From positions 98,308,993 to 98,372,992 of the forward strand of contig OV277861.1 of the NCBI GenBank assembly GCA_922989275.2: a stretch of DNA of 64,000 bases, written 5' to 3'. The stretch is from Gari tellinella (lineage: Eukaryota > Mollusca > Bivalvia > Cardiida > Psammobiidae). The notes under the pieces were generated by a model, which had not been told where the DNA came from, made no database searches, and was given only the letters and a program-made list of their open reading frames with translations. Below are positions 54,591 through 64,000 of the stretch, one piece after another. Position 1 is the stretch's first letter, and every line of letters starts with the position of its first letter. Both the position numbers and the translations under genes were made by a program.

Positions 54591-55059
54591 GTAATTTCGG
54601 ATGGTCCTTGTAGGGAGGGAACACTCTAACGGATGATCAGATACTTTGGACAAGATAATATTTTCTTTCTATGTTCCGTTAAACATTGATTTGAACAACT
54701 TGTTTAGATTTCATTATACCGGACTTAGCATAGAATGTATTAACCCTTACCCTGTCGATCTTAATTTGAATAGAATTTGCAAACAAGTTGGATCCAACAG
54801 CAAACATCAAATGTCAATTAATCCGGAGTCTGGATCCAATCTGATTGACGCATATCTTTACGTTTCTTTTGGACATGAAAAAACAAACAAACCTGTTATA
54901 TATTAACAGGCAATGCCACACCACCGTTATTTCAGCAAATGGAAGTTTAAATATAAACATACCCTAAATCTGTAATTCTCATTATTTTTAATGAATATAC
55001 AAGTTACCTGTAAAAACTTGAGATAATATTTGGATTGGCTATCCGTAATCATTTTCTTA
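54591..55059. other. Non-coding with a decayed D element
   Basis: TTAACCCTTACCCTGTCGAT (54739) and GCAAACAAGTTGGATCCAAC keep D/alpha landmarks. The 86-aa frame across them is an artefact. Confidence 0.45.
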
Positions 55060-55350
55060 GATTTGGGATAGTTCGTGACCGCCCCCAGGGCAATGTCACA
55101 TCCCATAGTGATGTGATGTTGCGGGATTTGAAACTGACAGCGAATTCTCTGACTGTTTACTCTCACGTGGGATGAATAGCTGAGGCAGGTAATTGATGAT
55201 GGCCATGAGTGCTTCTAACGGACACAGCGGTAATTACGGGACACACACATTTGGGTGCCATCGGTCATTATCCTTGCACAGTGACACTGATGAGCGTTGC
55301 TTTGGTAACACATTAGTTTTGTTACACGACACCAACTCCCCTATCAGATG
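55060..55350. other. Complex island, candidate enhancer or conserved non-coding element
   Basis: Non-repetitive, GC-balanced block in the presumed first intron of the SNAG gene. Visible site-like words are GACCGCCCCC (GLI-like), CACGTG (E box, 55165-55170), TAATTGATGATGG (homeodomain-like) and an internal near-palindrome CACATCcc...GATGTG. Confidence 0.3.
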
Positions 55351-55412
55351 TAATATAATTTAATTTAATAAGCACATAAATATATAAATTAATTACTAAA
55401 TACTGCCAGAGT

Positions 55413-55595
55413 ATTAACCCTTAACCACATAATCTAACTCTGCTTCACTTTCAGCCTGCGTTTAGCTACAATCTTCTAGAAAACAGACAATATTTCCTAT
55501 GGTACATATTCATGCCTGTATAAACTGGAACTATTTTACTCATTGGAGCAATAAATTAAAGGCGTAAAAAGGCGTATTTATGAAGTAATGGGCTA
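55413..55595. mobile_element. C element, left half shortened
   Basis: TTAACCCTTAACCACATAAT start, one beta arm (CTGCTTCACTTTCAGCCTGC), right half to GAAGTAATGGGCTAA. Confidence 0.8.
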
Positions 55596-56098
55596 AGTAT
55601 TATACCAGTTATTGTATGCATATAACTTTTTTCAAACCGCAGACGATCATATAGACGCCCAATCAATACATGTACAGTCGAGTGTCTATATATGCGTCGG
55701 ATCACGTTTAAATCAAACATACCTGTACTACTGCACTAATATTACTAGACCTCGTACGTGATTTAAATCGAGCATGTCTTTTATATCAAAGTTCCACCTG
55801 TTTGGAAGTTGACGACTTTTAAGTTTACTTTGAAACATGGGTAGTGTAAATGTAGAATTAGTTCTGTATGTTAGACTGTATCATTCTGTATCTTAAATAC
55901 GTTATCCTTTATGTACAATTATACATGTATTCAGCGACACTTTAAAACAAGGATATATCTTCTTCTAAACTAAGAAACTGCTTGGTGTATGCCACTCCTT
56001 ATGGGGCTTCTTCATTGCGCTTGCCCTGCACCAAGCACTGTCTGTTTTATCCAATTGGCTACTAAATAGGCATTAAAATATCGCCTTAAATTTATTCC
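55596..56098. other. Non-coding, weak K-like palindrome
   Basis: ATATCAAAGTTCCACCTG ... AGTTTACTTTGAAACATGGG at 55786-55850 resembles a decayed gamma frame. No gene recognised. Confidence 0.4.
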
Positions 56099-56348
56099 TA
56101 CAGTGGAGAATCTGTTATTCTTTCCCGTTTAAACGCAAACGTACGCAAACGCAAAGCACTAAAACGTAGAAAAGAACAACTTTTGGACAATTCTGATAAT
56201 TCTTGTTTATCTTGGTGGCAAACAGTTTGGAGCCTGATCAGACGCCGGGTTACCCGGCGTCTGATCTGGCTCCAAACTGTTTGCACTGCAAATAATAGTT
56301 TTAGCGTAAACGCGTTTATTGGGAAAGAATAACAGATTCTCCACTGTA
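56099..56348 (+). mobile_element. M1 element, full length 250 bp
   Basis: TACAGTGGAGAATCTGTTAT to CAGATTCTCCACTGTA, alpha 56219-56285. The left flank ATTTATTCC is C-like, and C sequence with beta arms resumes at 56360-56510, so it probably sits in a C copy. Confidence 0.95.
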
Positions 56349-56511
56349 TCATACAGAAATTTCTATTTTATACAGCCATGAACATTCGAAAACATGCAAG
56401 TGATCATTTAAAGCAGATTGAAAGTAAAGAAGAATGCGCACTTTACTTTCAGACTACTTTAAGTTACCATATGCTAATAAAAAGAAATGAAATTTATTTC
56501 TTATGGTATGC
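56349..56511. mobile_element. C element remnant
   Basis: TTTATACAGCCATGAACATT, beta hairpin without apex (GAAAGTAAAGAAGAATGCGC then ACTTTACTTTCAGACTAC), CATATGCTAATAAAAAG. Confidence 0.65.
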
Positions 56512-56517
56512 TAGGGG

Positions 56518-56773
56518 CGGGGCTGCCATAAGTTGACATGAAAAATCCTAAGATTTCCAAATTTGCATTTTTCAAGTACGATTTTACGAATCGTACCTTT
56601 ACCCCATATCCTGTTTCTAGTTTTGTTGACATGCGACTACTTAAAGCAGATTGTAAGTAAAGCAGAATGCGCCTTAAGGCGCAATCTGCTTTACTTTCAG
56701 CCTGCTTTAAGCTACCATGTACTGGGGGAAAAATCCGAAGATTTAGGAAAATTCCGGAGAAATGGCAGCCCTG
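56518..56773 (-). mobile_element. E element with beta hairpin, reverse
   Basis: CGGGGCTGCCATAAGTTGAC start, CGGAGAAATGGCAGCCCTG end. Flanks TAGGGG / TATGGG match 5 of 6. Complete beta hairpin near 56641-56713. Confidence 0.88.
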
Positions 56774-57228
56774 TATGGGGTAAAGGGTGAAATACCTCTC
56801 TGTGCCAATCGGCAGTGCAATATGGGATTGACTGTCGTTCTCTTGCAATGCACATACAATGTGTTACTTGGTTACAGGTCCCTATTCAACAGATATAACA
56901 GTGATAATAAAAACTGTCACTTTTATAATTTGATATGTTTTATTAATGCAGGCTGACACGTAGATATATGCCATTACTGTAACAATGGCTTGCTATTTGG
57001 GAAATAAAAAACCCATCGCCACATTGTTAAAATTTTAACATATATTTGCCATTAATATCGTCTAAAATTTGAAAATATGACACAAATAGTATTATCACTG
57101 TTCTTTAAGGATATAAATCACGTCTAACTTTCCATCATTACGAAATCATAGCAGCGGAACTTAAGTGCATCCTTTGTTCCCACTCAAACCAGCAAATAAA
57201 TACTTTTTCACAACAGAATACAGTGAAG
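56774..57228. other. Non-coding, nothing recognised
   Basis: The 64-aa frame at 56762-56956 starts inside the E element and has no domain. Confidence 0.4.
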
Positions 57229-57401
57229 CTTGCTTATAACGAAGCCGTTGGGGCCGTCTGAGTTCTTTCGTTATATAAAAATTTCGATATAATATTATCA
57301 GGTCAATTTACTATACATTAATATGAGGTGGGAATAATATGTTTTTTGGTATATCCAATATTTCGTTATATCCAATATCATTATAAGCAAGCTTAACTGT
57401 A
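57229..57401. mobile_element. Short H-related element, TA-flanked
   Basis: TACAGTGAAGCTTGCTTATA left, ATTATAAGCAAGCTTAACTGTA right. Inner TTCGTTATATCCAATA repeats match the H style of 18690-19576. Confidence 0.8.
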
Positions 57402-57747
57402 AACACAGTGTAACGTTTATGAACTGTTTTGATATAGACCAGAAACCAAGTATACCCTTCGCACGACTAAGAATGATATCAACTGATCTTATCATCCCGA
57501 TTTACCGAAAATAACCAAGTTGTATCTGTGATTTGCAGAATATCAGAATATTAAGTTGTGAGCAGACTGTAAATTGTAAATGGTTGAGGAATGAGGGTAT
57601 CTTAGATACAGTCAAGCCATTATCAATCAGTGGCCAGAAATTGAATATGCACTGCTCTAATATGACACATATACCCTCAATGCAACCGAAACAAATGCGC
57701 ACAGAACTCTTTCCGAGATTTTCTTCCAAACTGTTATATTGTTTTTT

Positions 57748-57939
57748 TTAAACCTCTTCACTGCCATAACGTCATACACTTTTAAGAATTGTGGTCTGCT
57801 TTTGTTTCTCAAATTTAAATTTTAGGTAATTTTACCTAAAAAGCTATTGAAATGAATTGCAAGCAGTTTGGATTCTGACCAGGGTCCAAACTGTTTGCAA
57901 CAACCGTTGTTCTCGTGGGTAAAGCAAAAAAGGTGTTAA
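57748..57939. mobile_element. D element, alpha shortened
   Basis: TTAAACCTCTTCACTGCCAT start, TTGTGGTCTGCTTTTGTTTC, alpha 57857-57900 with most of the apex lost. TTAA 57936-57939. Confidence 0.8.
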
Positions 57940-58636
57940 GCAGTGATTTATCTCAAAGACTATTCCAAAAAGATTCTACACATGAGGCGTGACAGTATTG
58001 CAATATTAGTAAAGTACCTAACGGCTATTCATTTTTATGTAATTTTAAAGTCAGTTAACTTTTTGTGAAAGAAACAGATTTATTTTACATTCGGATGATG
58101 GATGACTGCAAAATAGTTGATCAAATACAGGGCCAACGATTAGGAACACTTCGTCGACAACCGGGGATGTATCGTTTTCAAACTCCAATCTATTTTATTA
58201 ATAGCCTGTCACTGAGTCCAATTATCGAACGAGTATACTTAAACATCTGCAATCTATGGGCAGATTTGTGATAAAATATTACAAACAGTTTGTATCCAGA
58301 TGAGACGCCGAATAACTCGGTGTCTCATCTGGATTCAGACTGTTTGACAATGGTTTCTGAAAGAAAATGCAGATAAAGTAATTTTGAGAATCGTTGCAGA
58401 TGAAAAGTTTTGCAGTCGACAATTTCATGTACATGGCGAACTTAAGGTTAACATCTGCAGAAATATCGTACTGTTACTACTTTGTACAAAACATTGTTGT
58501 CACATGATTTCATAAACACGAGACATACGTACTTAATCAACATTCTTCAAATGGCATGTTGTTGTTGGTACCAAGAAGGGTTTGCGTCAGCTTGAAACCA
58601 TAATTATATAAATGCATCCTCCCACGCATTGTGACC
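57940..58636. other. Non-coding with one free alpha hairpin
   Basis: Alpha 58281-58347 has arms CAGATGAGACGCCGAATAAC and complement. No family ends were found around it. The 68-aa frame at 58065-58271 has no recognisable domain. Confidence 0.5.
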
Positions 58637-58808
58637 CCGGGGTCCGTTTTATGAACGTCGTACGACAAAAACGGTCGTAAGTCAAAACTTTAAAGTAAAT
58701 CTAACTTTTAAATTCTCCATCTAATCCTGTCTTGTGACCTTTTTTCGGAATCGTCTTTTCAAGACGATTCCAAAGAGATGTCAATAAACAGGATAAGTTG
58801 GAGAAATA
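58637..58808. mobile_element. G element, right end missing, delta hairpin
   Basis: GGGGTCCGTTTTATGAACGT, GACAAAAACGGTCGTAAGTC, delta GGAATCGTCTTTTCAAGACG. The right terminal repeat is lost. Confidence 0.8.
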
Positions 58809-59112
58809 AAAACTTATTTGGTTATAAAGCTTTTGAATTTGATTGGTCATTAAGAACGAACTCAAGCCCAACTCAAAGTCTTTAAGACATTGAACCAAGA
58901 TGTATTGATTTCAAAGAAAATAATTTGTTTTCTGTTTATTTTTTTATTCAGATAAGTAGGTTTGTTATATTAATTATCATTAATTGCGTTATGTCTTTGA
59001 ACAACGTTGATAACTTTGCTTATCATTTCTCTGTATGCTCTTGTTCTAAACAAGTCCGTCAATGTTTGTATGCATTTACCCATGTGTCAGGCCACCACTG
59101 AATGAAGAAGAC

Positions 59113-59344
59113 TCCTGGGGCCCGTTTTACTAAACTACTTACGCAAAATTTTTGCGTAAGTCAAAATTTTAAATTTTAATATATATTTTTTATTATCACT
59201 TGCAACAAACAGCATATAGCTTTTAGCGCGTCCTCTGATCTGGCTATTTGCTGTTTACAAAATTTGTGATCGAAAAATAAGAGTAAAACGTTTTTGAGTT
59301 ACGCAAAAAATTTGCGTAAGAAGTTTAGTAAAACGGGCCCCAGG
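59113..59344. mobile_element. G element carrying an alpha-like hairpin
   Basis: Perfect G ends: CCTGGGGCCCGTTTTACTAA and complement, with TTACGCAAAATTTTTGCGTAAG sub-terminal palindromes. The centre (59202-59260) reads CAACAAACAGCATATAGC ... GATCTGGCTATTTGCTGTTT, alpha-like, with no delta. Confidence 0.85.
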
Positions 59345-59566
59345 TGATTATCTAATACAAGTGACCCGCTAATGTGCAACATAATTAATATAGAAAACTT
59401 CGTAAGCAGCGTTTTGTGCCAGTTTTGATCTGCATTAAAATGTCACTATTTTCCTAAAGACATATAGAGTATTCATTTCATAATTTCCTTACATTTTATC
59501 TGTCTTTAGATTTTGATAAACATGAAAGAATAACGTCCCTATTGTACTACAGAATATAAACTGAAA

Positions 59567-59796
59567 TACAGTGGAGAACACGATATTCTTTCTCAATAAA
59601 CGCGATTTTGTACTTAATCATATAACATGTATGTCCTTTGCAAACAGGTTGGAGCCTAATCAGACTCCAAACTGTTTTCAACTCAGGTTAAAATAAATCG
59701 TTAGAAATTTAACAAAATTGTTATTTTTACATTTTGTTTGCATTGCGTTTGAGTTTCGTTTGCGTTTAAACGGGAAACAATAACTTCTCCGCTGTA
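59567..59796. mobile_element. M1 element, diverged
   Basis: TACAGTGGAGAACACGATAT left, GGGAAACAATAACTTCTCCGCTGTA right. Alpha shortened (59641-59682, GGAGCCTAATCAGACTCCAA). Confidence 0.85.
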
Positions 59797-59806
59797 TAAT
59801 TGCAAG

Positions 59807-60059
59807 TGCAGTGAAGAAAACGTTATTATTTCCCGTTTAAACACAAAAGAAACGCAAACGCAAATCGCTAAAATGTAGGAAATTACCATTTTGTAACATT
59901 TATAATTATTGATTTTTATATCTGAGTGGCAAACAGCTTGGAGCCTGATCAGACGCCGGGTCACCCGGCGTCTGATCTGGCTCCAAACTGTTTGCACTGG
60001 AAATAATAGTTTAAGCGTAAACGCGTTTTTTGGGAAAGAATAACGTTTTCTCCACTATA
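59807..60059. mobile_element. M1 element, diverged, intact alpha
   Basis: TGCAGTGAAGAAAACGTTAT left, TAACGTTTTCTCCACTATA right. Alpha 59931-60000 (GCCGGGTCACCCGGC). Confidence 0.88.
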
Positions 60060-60485
60060 ACTGATGTATCGCTGAAGTCACGCCATTCGCCTATCACTTT
60101 TGTATAATCTTGATTCGCAATTTGAGTCATTTAAGTTTTATCCACCCGAACTTTACTCATACCGTACCGCTACCCACTGAACACAGTTTGTTTGATTTGC
60201 GCCTTTCTAAAACAAGCAAAATAATATATTATATTGTGTATGGATCTTGGATCAATCGTGTCACCGGCCTTGAGTCTACATTTAGCAATACTCTTGGCGT
60301 TGACTTAAGTAGGCGCATTGCAGACTGCAGCAAGATAAGCACAGTGAAGATGTTCCGGGTAATGTTAAAGGTCAAGAATATATCCCGTTACTATTAAAGT
60401 ATTTATTTCCATCTTACCACAGGTGTCTAGGTCTTATATTACTCATAATGAAAGTCACTCAACCTTTAGAATGCTACACAGCTGT
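60060..60485. other. Open frame without recognisable product
   Basis: A 95-codon plus frame (60110-60397) crosses non-repetitive DNA of fairly balanced composition (SWINRVTGLESTFSNTLGVD). No domain, no splice sites I would defend. Left uncalled. Confidence 0.25.
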
Positions 60486-60698
60486 TTAAACCCACTAACG
60501 CTTAGTGTCTACTTAAGGTGACAATGGCAAACAGTGCAGACCGCTATGCGGCATCTCACCAGGGTCTCCACTGTTTGCTATAGCATACGAAATATGTTGT
60601 TGTATGGACCAATACTGTAATGTCTTAAGATCACCCTTGTACAACTGCAATGAAATCTTCCAGCAAGTTTATTGCAGTATTCAGGCATTATGGGTTAA
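60486..60698. mobile_element. P element with alpha hairpin, TTAA-flanked
   Basis: TTAAACCCACTAACGCTTAG start and GGCATTATGGGTTAA end (TTAA 60486-60489; 60695-60698). Alpha 60530-60581 (GACCGCTATGCGGCATC). Confidence 0.8.
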
Positions 60699-60858
60699 GA
60701 TAAAAGTTAACAGGTGCTGTAGATACTCAATGTAGATTTAGTTGTCCTTAGTATTGGACAACACCATACAGGAGAAAAGAGTTTGGATGCAGATGAGATG
60801 TCGGGTAACTGTTCACCTCAGTTCGGTTCAAATTGGTTGGAACGGTATAAGAGCATAC

Positions 60859-61050
60859 ACGAAAACCCCCTATATTACGACCACGTAAAAGAAATATAAT
60901 GGATTTTATGAAAAACAGGTAACAGCTTAAATCAAGGTTAAAGTAAAACAGAAAGCTCCTATAGGAGCTTTCTGTTTAACTTTCGCCTTGCTTTAAGCAG
61001 TCACCTGTGACAAAAAACCTTATAATTAACACTGTTTAGTGGTCGTAATT
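60859..61050. mobile_element. I element with beta-variant hairpin
   Basis: ACGAAAACCCCCTATATTACG left, TTTAGTGGTCGTAATTTTGA right. Hairpin about 60919-60995 has arms AAAGTAAAACAGAAAGCTCC and complement, apex TATAGG. Confidence 0.8.
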
Positions 61051-61184
61051 TTGACAAGTAGCGTGCACAAGTTAAAACGGTAGATATATGTATAATTGTG
61101 ACACACGATCTGTCAGTTTATCTTTGTTATATTCTAAATTTAGTTCTGAATAAATTTACCAAATAAAGTCAAAATTCAACATTC

Positions 61185-61325
61185 GCCGAACTCGCATTAG
61201 GTCGAACATATCAGTATTTCAAAGTTAAAAATAAGGGTAAAGCATGGATAGTGTTCGCCGGACACAAACAATTTTCAATAAAGTCGAAGTTTAGAAAAGC
61301 GGGTTAGTTCGACAAAAACGATTTT
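61185..61325. mobile_element. K-type element, decayed
   Basis: CCGAACTCGCATTAGGTCGA, CAGTATTTCAAAGTTAAAAA, GGGTTAGTTCGACAAAAACG. The palindrome centre is lost. Confidence 0.5.
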
Positions 61326-61433
61326 ACGGAATCCTGTTAATACCTACAACACTTTCGTCTGGCAAAACTTTTTCAACAATAAAAAAATACGAACATTCAG
61401 ATTCGATTGTCTCATTCTTTTCTCAGTCCTGCA

Positions 61434-61745
61434 TTAACCCTCTCGACGCCAACGCAGTTCGATAAATGTATGTTGACATGAATTCCCACAGCAAACTTCA
61501 AAATTTGAAAGCGAAAATCGACATTGCCTTTCTGTTTTTATTCTTTTAGATAACCCAAGTAGTCAGTGTAAAAAGGACGAAAATGCAACTTCAATTTTCG
61601 CATTCCTTTATCAGTGCGGAATCCTCCCGACGCCAACGCAGTTCTGTATTAATTCACTCAGTAAACCTAAAACGTTGAAGCGAAAATCGACCTTGTATAT
61701 TTGTTATCATGCTGACTACTCGGGTCATCTAAAAGAAGTATACTA
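61434..61745. repeat. Direct plus inverted duplication
   Basis: CGACGCCAACGCAGTTC at 61444 and 61629 (185 bp apart). GCGAAAATCGAC follows each. A 26-bp inverted pair starts TTCTTTTAGATAACCCAAGT at 61541 with its complement at 61712-61737 (two mismatches). Confidence 0.8.
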
Positions 61746-62364
61746 AGTCAATGACATCTGCAAAAAGTATTGCCTGTAACAGTTCTCAGAGTTGGTTTGC
61801 TTGAATACTCGTTCATTTACATATCACTTTAGCGTCAAAAAGTTTGAATCCAGATGAGATGATAAGTCACTCTCAGCCATTTCCAAACTGTTTTCAAACG
61901 TATCACAAATCTTCCCGTAGCGCACAGAATGCTAAGGGAAGTGGTAAGGGATATTTTGATATAATTTATTCATGTTAGAAAGGTTTATTCGATTCCGTCC
62001 CAAGCCTAGAACCATAACATTACTTACATTCTTAGCCATGCGTTAATAACAGGTTTAATCCCGAATATAACGATGAAACGTTTCTATTGAAAGCATAACA
62101 AATGTACCGCGTTAGAAGAAATAACTGTAAAACGAACCTCAAATATTTCAAAACTTTCTTTGATATACAACTATACATTTTCTAGCAATAAGGAAAATGA
62201 ACAAGGGAATCCTGGTGTCATATTACTGCTATATTGCTTTAGTAATGATACATAAAATATGAGTCCAACTTTGCAATTTGGCGTCGCCAGTCTGAAATGC
62301 GTATGGAGCTGGTTTTTGTGGTTTTGAGTTTTTTTGTTATGTTTTTTTTGTTTTGTATTTTTTA

Positions 62365-62683
62365 ATAGTGAAGACGCTATTCTTTCCCGTTTACACATAA
62401 ACCAAACGTAAACGCATTGCAATAAGATATTGCAAATGTCGTGTTTTAGCAATTTCTTATTATATTTTCAATTAAGTGGCATGCAGTTTGAAGCCTGTCT
62501 CCAACCTGTTAGCAATGATTTTAATTGAGCCATGCCAAGAGAAAACCTATTTGCACTATAAACAGTGTAGATCGAGAAAAGGCGGCTGGTCTTGATCTAC
62601 ACAGTTGGATACCCACATGCATCTAAAGCATTTTACCCAAAACGCATTAATTGGGAAGACTTAAGGTCTTCTCCACTATATTT
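62365..62683. mobile_element. M1-related element, two hairpin remnants
   Basis: AGTGAAGACGCTATTCTTTC left, GGGAAGACTTAAGGTCTTCTCCACTATA right. Inside are an alpha remnant (GCAGTTTGAAGCCTGTCTCC) and a second short hairpin at 62574-62613 (AGTGTAGATCGAG ... TTGATCTACAC). Confidence 0.6.
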
Positions 62684-64000
62684 TTATCAATTATCAATTA
62701 CATGTACATTTTGACTCTCAAACCTGCATGGGTGGACAGGTTCTGCATTAGATGTCAATATATTCTACATCTTTCTGAAATAAAACGAATTTAAACTTTA
62801 AAATATCCCAGTATCACAGCAGAGTGATCCATTCAGATGTCGTATTACCGACTCTGCATGAGGCAAACAAGACGACGATGATTTCTTTTTTGCCATAATA
62901 TCATTATCTTAGCCCTTACCTTGCACAGTTAGTTTCGTATCCTACCAGACTCCAAAATTCCGCAACATCATAACAAGACTAGAAGGCATATAAATTTCGT
63001 AAACAAAATGAAACTAGTTTTAAGCTTTATAAAAGCAAATCATTACCATATTGAAGCATACGGCAATTTACAAAATAATTATGCAAAACTTTCTCCAACT
63101 TTGATTCATATATATTATTTTTCTGAAGAAAAAAAATGTGGCGATAAAATTTGCCAATTGATGAGTTTTTTGCTGGAAACTCTTTCCCTGTTGATTTCCT
63201 ATTGTTCGAGCTTATATGGTTGTGATGAGGCAGCGCCAAGCAAATAGGTAAATAATGATTTCAGAATTCGGTAAGACGACGAAATATACTATTTGCAAGT
63301 CTCTAACCAGCACGACGCCACTAATCCTCCGAATTTTTGTTTTCGATCGAGCGAGTTTCGTTTAACGGATGAGTATATTCGCTTTCAGCGCGATTATGCT
63401 TGATTTACCAAGACCAAAATTTAACATGAAATTTGAAATTAGATTAAATTTTCTGAAACATTTGTAAAGGGTCAGCTTATATGTCACTTTCTTGTGACAG
63501 GGTGAAATCTCCTCACTTATTTTACATAAAATTAGACGACTGTCGAAACGAATCGATCAATTTCCATGAAAGACATGTTGTGAATATTAATTAGACTATG
63601 ATATCAGTGTCCTATTAAAGAAGATAAACGATTGCGTATTCGAAGATTCAAGATAACAAAATTGTGCTGAATAATGTTATAAGTATATTATATTATCAGC
63701 TCACGACTTAAATCCATGCTGCTGTATGGAAGTAGAACATCTTTAAACTAAACTAACTGGTCATTTACATGTCATATATCAAACATGGTTGAGAACATTT
63801 AAACTCCATAGTATTTTAGATGATTATAAGTCAAATTATGCTTTTCGGTGGATTACCACGAAATAGCAGTGGATCATCACTTGGTAATCCACTGCAGTGG
63901 ATTATCACCAATCGCTATTATTATGAATTTTCCCCGTAGGGCTCCCCAAAAATCGTAGTCAATCGTGTCTTATCGTTAAATTCCGGCAGTCCGATTTGTC
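62684..64000. other. Non-coding to window end, no gene recognised
   Basis: Mirror-overlapping frames at 63008-63247 have no domain. A short palindromic cluster AGTGGATCATCACTTGG / GTGGATTATCACCAATCG lies at 63865-63920. Otherwise nothing seen. Confidence 0.4.

Noticed and set aside
39047..59997. Recurring predicted peptides QTVWSQIRRRVTRRLIRLQTVC and VRKRKTLKRRK on both strands
   Set aside because: They are translations of the alpha hairpin and ACGCAAACG repeats of M1. They appear on opposite strands of the same palindromes and have no coding context.

Overview
The window looks like nuclear DNA of a marine or freshwater bivalve mollusc. The evidence is an AT-rich background, very many short non-autonomous DNA transposons, a tRNA-derived SINE, decayed LINE fragments, a large minisatellite, and only two short segments that look like real exons. 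There is no bacterial gene organisation (no operons, no ribosome binding sites). The species was not determined. Almost all of the longer open frames are artefacts of hairpin elements or of the minisatellite.

Families named here by their ends: M1 = TA-flanked CAGTGGAGAATCTG element, about 250 bp. A, B, C, D, P = elements flanked by TTAA (A: CTCATTGAGCCCTAG; B: CCCATTTGTGCCCA; C: CCCTTTACCCCATAG; D: CCCCTTCACTG; P: CCCA plus GTGTCTACTTAAG), piggyBac-like in target and CCC start. E = CAGGGCTGCCAT ends with 6-bp target duplications. F = TACAGTACTGAACC. G = CCTGGGGYCCGTTT. H = CAGTGATGCTCACTTATAACG. I = CAGTAAAACCTCTCTATTACG. J = CAGYGCTCCCTC. K = GTTCGACTGTA with an AACGTGGCTTAGCCACGTT palindrome. 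N = AAGGTTGAGGA. Q = CAGRGCTCCAGATAA. Internal hairpins: alpha = GCAAACAGT...GATCAGACGCC palindrome (variant GATCAGAGGGCTCC); beta = CTTTAAGCAGGYTGAAAGTAAAGC palindrome; gamma = the K palindrome; delta = GGAATCGTCTT palindrome of G.

Layout. 1-11 kb: mixed elements, a 195-bp tandem repeat and a degenerate roughly 135-bp tandem repeat. 11.1 kb: a candidate 3'-terminal exon (minus). 11.7-19.6 kb: TTAA elements including a self-nested pair, a 75-bp tandem repeat, a SINE, and an 887-bp TA element. 19.9-21.3 kb: a dead LINE with a damaged reverse transcriptase. 23.6-32.5 kb: a 39/40-bp minisatellite with higher-order repeats, hosting a 5'-truncated LINE and a small palindromic-ended element. 33-48 kb: dense TTAA/TA elements, a cluster of three tRNA-like sequences at 35.5-36.1 kb, and 147-bp and 161-bp tandem repeats. 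48.4-49.0 kb: a GC-rich promoter-like block and a first coding exon encoding a SNAG repressor motif, with a good 5' splice site. 49-64 kb: a cluster of near-identical M1 copies, probably in the following intron, with islands of complex non-repetitive sequence that may be regulatory.

The main observation is modularity. The same internal hairpins (alpha, beta) sit inside element families whose terminal repeats and target duplications differ (TA, TTAA, 6 bp). Individual families (E, G) occur here with different hairpins, and one M1 copy lacks its hairpin cleanly. About 45 alpha hairpins or remnants lie in 64 kb.
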